From NCBI GenBank assembly GCA_913041775.1, contig CAJWJW010000019.1, positions 1-12,117 of the forward strand: 12,117 nt of DNA, read 5' to 3'. This DNA is from an uncultured Flavobacteriales bacterium. GTDB lineage: Bacteria > Bacteroidota > Bacteroidia > Flavobacteriales > UBA7430. The translations under genes and the position numbers were made by a program. The notes under the pieces were generated by a model. The model saw only the letters and a program-made list of their open reading frames with translations, was not told where the DNA came from and did no database searches. Below are positions 6,646-12,117 of the stretch, piece after piece; within the stretch, counting starts at the first letter, position 1; every line of letters begins with the position of its first letter.

Positions 6646-7998
6646 GTGCACAGAGGATATTCTAATTTATTAAAACCCATAATGACCCTAATCGATCTAT
6701 CGATTATTAATGGTCTTATGTATTATATGAATCCAGAATTGTACCTCGATTTAGTATATATTTTATTCTTTAATGCTTCATGGATGCTGATTTCTTTCAA
6801 TAATCAGTTTTACAATATCTACAGAAATGCGCGTCCTTCTAAAGCAGCCTATCTGATAATAGCACAATTTTCCACTTTCTTTCTTGCCTACTTTACCTAT
6901 TTCGGTGTTTTTAAAGAAGGACAAGAGGTGAATAATCAGCTTAAAACTTTACTTTTAATTTATTCGCTGATTATAGTCACAAAATTATGCATTGTTGTAC
7001 TACTAAAGGGTTATCGTATTTCTGGGGGCAACTATAGAAATGTTATAATTATTGGTGAAGATGAAAGCGTCTCAGTGCTTATAAAATATTTTAATTCTCG
7101 TTTAGAGTTAGGCTATAGGTTAAAAGGATGTTTCTCGGAGAATAAAACTAAGGAAGACACCTTTTTAGGACAGATAAGCGAGAGCTTTGACTTTTCCTTA
7201 AAAAACAACATAGATGAAATTTACCTATCTATGAATTCTGTTTCCAAAGACCATATTAAAGAATTTGAGGTGTTTGCAGACAACAACTTAATCACCTTAA
7301 AATTAGTGCCCGACTATAAAGGGGTTTTTAGAAAAATGGGTGCCGTACACTACTACGACTATTTACCCGTAATATCCTTTCGCAAACTTCCTTTAGACGA
7401 TGTTTTTAGACGTTTTATAAAACGATTATTTGATCTTGTCTTTTCGGTATTAGTAGTAAGTCTTTTACTGTCCTGGTTAATACCAATTATTGCGTTTTTA
7501 ATTCGCTGGGAATCCAAGGGGCCTATATTTTTTAAACAAAAAAGAGACGGACTAAATGGTCGTGCTTTTGGTTGCTATAAATTTCGATCTATGAAATTAA
7601 ATGTGGAAGCCAACCAGGTACAGGCGACCAAGCAGGATGCTAGAATTACTAAAATGGGGAGATTTATGCGAAAAACAAGCATTGATGAGTTGCCTCAATT
7701 TATAAATGTCCTTTTAGGTAATATGAGTGTCGTAGGGCCACGACCACACATGCTACAACACACTCAAGAATACTCGAAGAGTGTAGACAAGTATATGGTT
7801 CGTCATTCTGTGAAGCCTGGAATTACCGGCTTGGCACAAATTAAAGGCTATAGAGGAGAAATTAAAATTAAGTCCGACATTAATAATAGAGTGAAATTAG
7901 ATATCTTCTATCTAGAGAATTGGTCTTTACTGCTAGATATTAGAATTGTCTTACAAACCGTTTCTAATGCAATAAGTGGAGAAGAAAATGCATATTAA
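6646..7998 (+). CDS. initiating polyprenyl-phosphate sugar phosphotransferase (WcaJ type)
   Basis: A 450-residue polyprenol-phosphate phosphoglycosyltransferase that transfers a sugar-1-phosphate from a UDP-sugar to undecaprenyl phosphate, the first committed step of repeat-unit synthesis. Order of parts: four N-terminal hydrophobic segments (about 13-29, 36-52, 68-87, 102-120), a nucleotide-fold soluble domain starting NVIIIGED (132-139), a membrane re-entrant helix (263-287) and the catalytic bacterial sugar transferase domain. The latter has KFRSM (312-316), the catalytic DE of DELPQF (347-352), VVGPRP (362-367) and KPGITGLAQIKGYRGE (390-405). Length matches full-length WcaJ/WbaP-like enzymes. 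The start is a GTG at 6646; it is chosen because VHRGYSNLLKPI directly precedes the first helix as in relatives, and no better ATG is in frame. It lies 42 nt after the GT26 gene, probably in one transcript. The sugar (Glc, GalNAc or diNAcBac class) is not readable. Confidence 0.92.
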   Translation: MHRGYSNLLKPIMTLIDLSIINGLMYYMNPELYLDLVYILFFNASWMLISFNNQFYNIYRNARPSKAAYLIIAQFSTFFLAYFTYFGVFKEGQEVNNQLKTLLLIYSLIIVTKLCIVVLLKGYRISGGNYRNVIIIGEDESVSVLIKYFNSRLELGYRLKGCFSENKTKEDTFLGQISESFDFSLKNNIDEIYLSMNSVSKDHIKEFEVFADNNLITLKLVPDYKGVFRKMGAVHYYDYLPVISFRKLPLDDVFRRFIKRLFDLVFSVLVVSLLLSWLIPIIAFLIRWESKGPIFFKQKRDGLNGRAFGCYKFRSMKLNVEANQVQATKQDARITKMGRFMRKTSIDELPQFINVLLGNMSVVGPRPHMLQHTQEYSKSVDKYMVRHSVKPGITGLAQIKGYRGEIKIKSDINNRVKLDIFYLENWSLLLDIRIVLQTVSNAISGEENAY

Positions 7999-8043
7999 TT
8001 GTTCTTCGGATTTGTAAATTAGAAATAAATAGAATTAAACTTC

Positions 8044-8490
8044 ATGCCACACACCAGTCACAACAAAACGAAACAGCTCAAATACGATATCGCCTATTTA
8101 AAAATGTCTTTAGAATGGGCAAATTTATCTTATTGCGAACGCAAGCAGGTAGGAGCGTTAATTGTAAAAAATCGTATGATAATTTCAGACGGTTATAATG
8201 GCACACCCTCAGGCTTCGAAAATGTATGTGAAACCGATGCGGGAGAGACCAAATGGTATGTTCTACACGCCGAAGCAAATGCAATTTCGAAAGTTGCAAG
8301 ATCTACACAAAGTACAGAAGGAGCTACACTATACCAAACACTATCGCCATGCAAAGAATGTAGTAAGCTTGTGTATCAATCGGGTATTAAACGAGTTGTT
8401 TTTACTCATAAATACAAGGACACATCGGGCATAGAATTCTTAGAAAAAGCAGGAGTAGAAATCGTACACATACCATTGGAAACTTTATAA
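8044..8490 (+). CDS. dCMP deaminase (ComEB-like, zinc-dependent)
   Basis: The 148-residue enzyme belongs to the cytidine/deoxycytidylate deaminase fold and would convert dCMP to dUMP in the cytoplasm, feeding thymidylate synthesis. The zinc site is complete: HAEAN (75-79, His75 ligand and Glu77 proton shuttle) and PCKEC (102-106, Cys103 and Cys106 ligands). The DGYNGTPSGFENVC stretch (49-62) matches the dCMP-binding loop of the dCMP deaminase branch, which separates it from cytidine deaminase and from RibD or TadA. Length is normal. The ATG at 8044 follows a 45-nt gap after the sugar transferase; the gap shows no terminator and only a weak -7-like TAAATTAG (8015-8022). The next gene starts 1 nt after the stop, so the two are probably cotranscribed. 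This marks the end of the polysaccharide locus. Confidence 0.93.
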   Translation: MPHTSHNKTKQLKYDIAYLKMSLEWANLSYCERKQVGALIVKNRMIISDGYNGTPSGFENVCETDAGETKWYVLHAEANAISKVARSTQSTEGATLYQTLSPCKECSKLVYQSGIKRVVFTHKYKDTSGIEFLEKAGVEIVHIPLETL

Positions 8491-8491
8491 A

Positions 8492-10093
8492 ATGAGAAAT
8501 AATAAATCTATTCTTAAAAAGCCGTTCTTAATTCTATTCATCTTTACAATAGGCTTGTCTTTAGGTAAATACTTATCGAACCCTTCTGAATACACCCAAC
8601 TAAAGGCCTCACCTTCTGAGTTTCCCAAACTTGTAGAGTTACTTAGTTTTTTAGAATACAACTATGTGGATAAGCTCGATTTAGATAGCCTGCAAGAAGA
8701 AATAATTACCAAGACCTTAGAGAGTTTAGACCCACACTCTACTTATATACATGTAGATGACCTACAATCTATTACCGAAGGAATGCAAGGTAATTTTGAA
8801 GGAATTGGTGTAGAATTTCAAATTCAGCACGATACTATTGTAGTTGTAAGTCCAATTTCTGGGGGCCCTTCAGAACAAATGGGAATTCTTTCTGGAGACC
8901 GAATTGTAAAGGTAGACACACTAAATGTAGCAGGTGTAGGATTTACCAATGCAGATGTAGTTAAGAATTTACGAGGAGCTAAAGGAACAGAAGTAAAGTT
9001 GTTTATTAAAAGACCTAAGCGCTCAAAACTAATTGAATTTACCGTAATACGAGATAAAATACCAATTACAAGTGTGGATGTTTCGTATATGATAAATTCT
9101 GAAGTTGGCTATATAAAGGTAAACCGTTTTTCCGGCACTACGAATGCAGAATTTACCAAAGCAATAGATGATTTAAAATTAGAGGGAATGCAGAAGTTAA
9201 TTTTGGACTTACGTGGGAACCCTGGTGGATACCTTCATGCAGCTACATCGATGGTAGATGAGTTTTTAAGCACTGGAGAAATTGTTTACACGCAAGGGAA
9301 TTCAAGGTCTAAAAAAACATATAAAGCCAGCTGCTATGGAGGTTTTCAAAAACAAGATTTAGTCGTCTTAGTTGATGAGGGCTCTGCCTCGGCAAGCGAA
9401 ATTGTTGCAGGAGCACTTCAAGACCACGATAGAGCAGCTATTATTGGAAGACGGACCTTTGGAAAAGGTTTAGTTCAGGAACAAACACAAATGAGTGATG
9501 GTTCTGCTTTTAGACTCACTACCGCACGCTACTACACGCCTTCTGGTCGGTCTATACAAAAAAAGTATACTAATGATGTGGACGCCTACCATTTAGAGGC
9601 TTTAGAGCGCTATGAAAATGGGGAGCTCTATACTAAAGACAGCATCAAAATTGCTGATTCCTTAAAATATTTTACCGATAATGGTAGAGTCGTTTATGCC
9701 GGTGGTGGAATAGCACCCGATTATTTTGTTCCCTTAGATACTACAGGTCGCTCAGATTGGTTATTTAAAGTCCTCGCTGCAAATATTATGAGTGCTTTTG
9801 TTTTCGATTTTGTTGACACAAATACTGCATTTTTAAATTCATTCTCTGATCCTAAAAATTTTGCTACAAACTTTACAATTTCAGAGGATCTATTTAAATC
9901 GTTTATCCAGTTAAGCGAGGAAAACGACATTCCTATAAATAAGGATGAAATAAGCCGTTCTAAGGCTTGGATTACCAAAAGGCTGACAACGAGTGTCGCG
10001 AGACAAAAATGGAATGATCTAGGCTTCTTTACCGTTCTTAATCATACAGACTCTTCAGTTCTAAAAGGGTTGGAAATACTAGAGAATAAATAA
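8492..10093 (+). CDS. S41 family C-terminal processing peptidase (CtpA/Prc type)
   Basis: A 533-residue periplasmic serine protease. An N-terminal hydrophobic segment (about 11-28) is a signal anchor. The helical region with LDPHSTYI (79-86) is typical of CTPs. A PDZ domain spans about 98-175 (GNFEGIGVEF, then SGDRIVKVD). The protease core has GYIKVNRFS (206-214), LDLRGNPGG (238-246), the nucleophile in GSASASEIVAG (297-307, Ser300 by alignment to Prc) and TFGKGLVQ (322-329), with Lys325 as general base and Gln329. The 25-residue Ser-Lys and 4-residue Lys-Gln spacings match Prc. The roughly 130-residue C-terminal extension after SGRSIQKKY is common in Bacteroidota members. Such enzymes trim C-termini of, or degrade, envelope proteins; the substrate here is unknown. 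It begins 1 nt after the dCMP deaminase stop, suggesting translational coupling. Confidence 0.93.
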   Translation: MRNNKSILKKPFLILFIFTIGLSLGKYLSNPSEYTQLKASPSEFPKLVELLSFLEYNYVDKLDLDSLQEEIITKTLESLDPHSTYIHVDDLQSITEGMQGNFEGIGVEFQIQHDTIVVVSPISGGPSEQMGILSGDRIVKVDTLNVAGVGFTNADVVKNLRGAKGTEVKLFIKRPKRSKLIEFTVIRDKIPITSVDVSYMINSEVGYIKVNRFSGTTNAEFTKAIDDLKLEGMQKLILDLRGNPGGYLHAATSMVDEFLSTGEIVYTQGNSRSKKTYKASCYGGFQKQDLVVLVDEGSASASEIVAGALQDHDRAAIIGRRTFGKGLVQEQTQMSDGSAFRLTTARYYTPSGRSIQKKYTNDVDAYHLEALERYENGELYTKDSIKIADSLKYFTDNGRVVYAGGGIAPDYFVPLDTTGRSDWLFKVLAANIMSAFVFDFVDTNTAFLNSFSDPKNFATNFTISEDLFKSFIQLSEENDIPINKDEISRSKAWITKRLTTSVARQKWNDLGFFTVLNHTDSSVLKGLEILENK

Positions 10094-10144
10094 ACGATGG
10101 TAGTTGTTACTTAATGACTGTCAACTGAAGCAAAACTTTACTCT

Positions 10145-10186
10145 GTAGGTTATCATACTTTTTCTTACATCATAGATAACACCTAC
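10145..10186. repeat. imperfect inverted repeat in the convergent gap after the S41 peptidase gene
   Basis: GTAGGTTATC (10145-10154) pairs with GATAACACCTAC (10175-10186) over 10 bp with a 2-nt bulge and a 20-nt loop. No T-run follows on either strand, so it is not a standard terminator. It lies in the 171-nt gene-free gap (10094-10264), which holds this repeat, the terminator at 10218-10245 and no other visible gene or promoter. Confidence 0.35.
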
Positions 10187-10217
10187 TGTAGCGCCTATTA
10201 AAAATGTATAGCACAAA

Positions 10218-10245
10218 AAAAGCTGCTTCTTATGAAACAGCTTTT
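10218..10245. terminator. bidirectional intrinsic terminator between convergent genes
   Basis: AAAAGCTG (10218-10225) pairs with CAGCTTTT (10238-10245). After one C-A mismatch, TTC (10227-10229) pairs with GAA (10234-10236) around a TTAT loop. Extra A residues at 10215-10217 provide a seven-U tail for transcripts of the - strand gene that stops at 10265; the CTTTTAT side serves the + strand S41 gene, about 125 nt after its stop. Confidence 0.85.
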
Positions 10246-10264
10246 ATGATTGATAAACTAAAGT

Positions 10265-12052
10265 CTAATAAAACTTAGCTCTATTGTCTTCTATTTCGGC
10301 AAGGGATCTTAAAGCATTTGTAGCTTCAAAATTAGCTCTTGGTTGTAGTTGACCTTCTAACTGCTTCTTTAAAGCTGTAAGGTCTTTAGGTGCTGTAGAA
10401 GAGATGAAGTCATCTGTATACACAACATACACACCGTTATTTCCTAGAACCGGCTTAGACAACTGTCCTTTTTCCATTCCGTAAAAAGCACCAACTACAT
10501 TTGGTTCAAAACCACCTGGTATAGCGTTAGAAGAAAAAGCCATTGTATTAACTTGCTCAGTCGTTAAGGTCATTGCTGTAGCTAATTCATCAATTGTTGA
10601 AGCTGCAGAAATATGAGTATTGAATTGAACCATTAAAGCCTCTCCACTTTTTTCTTTTTTTACTGCAATTTCAATTTGAGCACTTACTGCTTCTAAGGCT
10701 TGAGTTCCCTCTTCAGAGACCTCTGTTAACATCATTACAACAATACGACTATTTTGGTCGTCTAGTTTAACCATGTTTACGCTGGTGTTTTCGTTGTAAG
10801 CCCAAAATACTAGGTTACGCGCTTCACCAATTCCTGCAATAGTTCTATCAGCATCAAGTACAGTGGTAGTGGTTAAGGCAACATTTTTTTCGTCTGCTAA
10901 TATTTCAAAGTTTGCAACATCTGTTGCGGCAGCCATTTCACTAGCCTGAGCATAAATCTCATTTGCTGTCTCTTCACTAGCATCCATAGCAAGTTCTATA
11001 ATTGCTACTTGCACAGAGTCGTTACGACGAGCGTTAAGGCGAGCAATTTTATAACTGTTATCTTCTTCATAAGGGCCATAAACATAACCGACCTCAGCGG
11101 TTCTCATTTCAGACTCAATGGATGGAGAAAGTTGACCTTCAGCATAAAAAACAGCATCAAACGTATCATCAGAATACATATTAACAAAGGCAACTGCATC
11201 GTTAGTTGTTCTAAAACCATTTACAATTTCATTTGCTTTCGAAGTTTTATTATAAACTGTTTTGTCTTCTACTAAATCCAAAATTTGAGCTTTTGTAGCG
11301 TCTTTATCAGCCTGAGTAGGGGTAATGTCAAATACAGCAATACTCAATTCTCTACTAGCACCTTGAGGGAATTCCTCAGTATGAGCGCTGTAATAAGAAG
11401 CAAGCTCAGCATCAGTCACCTCAATATTGGTGTCGAATGCTTTAAAAACATAACGACCACTCGCTTGGGTTGCTTGTTCATTGTAATATACATCTGCATC
11501 TATAGTAGAAGCATTTAATCCTTGACGTATTAAGTTTATGTATTTCTGGCCCAATCTCTCTTTGCGGATTACATTCTCGAAATACATCCATCTCTGTGGA
11601 TCATTATCGTGAATCTGTTGAATTACACCTGCCAATTGTGCAGCAGTTACGTCTTGACCTGTAACTCCAAAAAATTGTTTTGCCGTTACAGACATTTCAG
11701 CAGATTTATAACCAAAAGATAACCCAGCCAACTCATCAGCACTAATGGCTAAACCTAATTCGTTGTATTGTTCGCTCATGATAACATCATTCACTTTGTC
11801 GTTCCACAAGTTATCTCTCAATACATTGCGGTCTTGAGGAGAATTAAATATGCGGTCTAAGTTTTGTGCTTCAGTTTCGAATTCGCGGTAATCGATAACT
11901 TCATCGTTTACAGCTCCTATTACGCCTTGTCCGCCATTTAGAAGTGAGCTACCTGAACTCATTAAATCTCCTAAAAGAAATGCCCCCAAAGCAACTCCAA
12001 CTCCACCCAAAACAAGGCCAGAACGCTTTCTTAAATTATCTAGTGATATCAT
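10265..12052 (-). CDS. PpiD/SurA-like inner-membrane-anchored periplasmic chaperone lacking a recognisable parvulin domain
   Basis: A 595-residue protein with the layout of the Bacteroidota PpiD-like peptidyl-prolyl isomerases: a short basic cytoplasmic start (NLRKRS, 6-11), one membrane helix (about 12-31), then a SurA_N-type domain beginning GAVNDEVIDYREFE (46-59) that runs to about residue 200 and continues into a long periplasmic region. Family members help outer-membrane and secreted proteins fold. Recognisable later segments include GYVYGPYEEDNSYKIARL (322-339) and IIELAMDASEETANEIY (351-367). In relatives I recall, a catalytic parvulin domain of about 100 residues, with a histidine-isoleucine start and a GWF-type core, lies between these two segments. 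Here they are joined at about 344-350, and the length is about 100 residues short of the usual 700. The protein may therefore be a chaperone without isomerase activity. The ATG at 12052 is the start. No firm promoter is seen in the 65 nt upstream. Confidence 0.8.
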   Translation of the reverse strand: MISLDNLRKRSGLVLGGVGVALGAFLLGDLMSSGSSLLNGGQGVIGAVNDEVIDYREFETEAQNLDRIFNSPQDRNVLRDNLWNDKVNDVIMSEQYNELGLAISADELAGLSFGYKSAEMSVTAKQFFGVTGQDVTAAQLAGVIQQIHDNDPQRWMYFENVIRKERLGQKYINLIRQGLNASTIDADVYYNEQATQASGRYVFKAFDTNIEVTDAELASYYSAHTEEFPQGASRELSIAVFDITPTQADKDATKAQILDLVEDKTVYNKTSKANEIVNGFRTTNDAVAFVNMYSDDTFDAVFYAEGQLSPSIESEMRTAEVGYVYGPYEEDNSYKIARLNARRNDSVQVAIIELAMDASEETANEIYAQASEMAAATDVANFEILADEKNVALTTTTVLDADRTIAGIGEARNLVFWAYNENTSVNMVKLDDQNSRIVVMMLTEVSEEGTQALEAVSAQIEIAVKKEKSGEALMVQFNTHISAASTIDELATAMTLTTEQVNTMAFSSNAIPGGFEPNVVGAFYGMEKGQLSKPVLGNNGVYVVYTDDFISSTAPKDLTALKKQLEGQLQPRANFEATNALRSLAEIEDNRAKFY

Positions 12053-12117
12053 TATCTGTGTGTTTTTCGTTTGTCAAGTCAGCGAATATACAAATTATTA
12101 AAAAAATATGCTTTTAT

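Noticed and set aside
8078..8434. Small open frames overlapping the dCMP deaminase gene on both strands, with similar ones at 5930-6139, 9721-9978 and 11009-11518
   Set aside because: They lie inside well-supported genes and show no recognisable motif, start context or separate promoter.
12053..12117. Promoter for the PpiD-like gene on the - strand
   Set aside because: The reverse strand shows TAATTTG (one base short of TAnnTTTG) and TATATTCG, but no full match and too little upstream sequence to judge a -33 element.

Overview
The window looks like a chromosome segment from a marine-type member of the Bacteroidota, most likely class Flavobacteriia. The reasons are the AT-rich sequence, the lack of Shine-Dalgarno sequences before most genes, a textbook Bacteroidota -7 element (TACTTTTG, 5806-5813), AAAAGC...GCTTTT-type terminator hairpins, and proteins with flavobacterial character (dCMP deaminase next to an S41 peptidase, and a long PpiD-like anchored chaperone). 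The species cannot be named from the sequence.

Positions 1-7998 are the downstream part of a Wzx/Wzy-type surface polysaccharide locus. In order it holds the 3' end of a UDP-N-acetylmannosamine dehydrogenase gene (wecC-like, cut by the window edge), a Wzx-type flippase, a hexapeptide-repeat acetyltransferase, a Wzy-type polymerase and a GT4 glycosyltransferase, all on + and tightly packed. A WaaL/O-antigen-ligase-type gene then lies on the - strand, tail to tail with the GT4 gene. A second + unit, behind its own promoter, carries a GT26 (WecG/TagA) glycosyltransferase and a WcaJ-type initiating phosphoglycosyltransferase. Together they suggest this pathway: the WcaJ-type enzyme loads the first sugar phosphate on undecaprenyl phosphate, GT26 adds a ManNAc or ManNAcA residue (the wecC product would supply ManNAcA), GT4 extends, the acetyltransferase decorates, Wzx flips, Wzy polymerises and the ligase transfers the chain to an acceptor. 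The earlier genes (wecB, export and chain-length genes) would lie upstream of the window.

Positions 8044-12052 are ordinary chromosomal genes: a dCMP deaminase and, 1 nt later, an S41 C-terminal processing peptidase on +, then a convergent membrane-anchored SurA/PpiD-like protein on -. A clear bidirectional terminator sits between the last two.

I found no wholly new system. The two observations most worth following are a perfect 12-bp terminator-like hairpin inside the first 20 codons of the flippase gene, and a PpiD-family protein that appears to have lost its parvulin (prolyl isomerase) domain cleanly.
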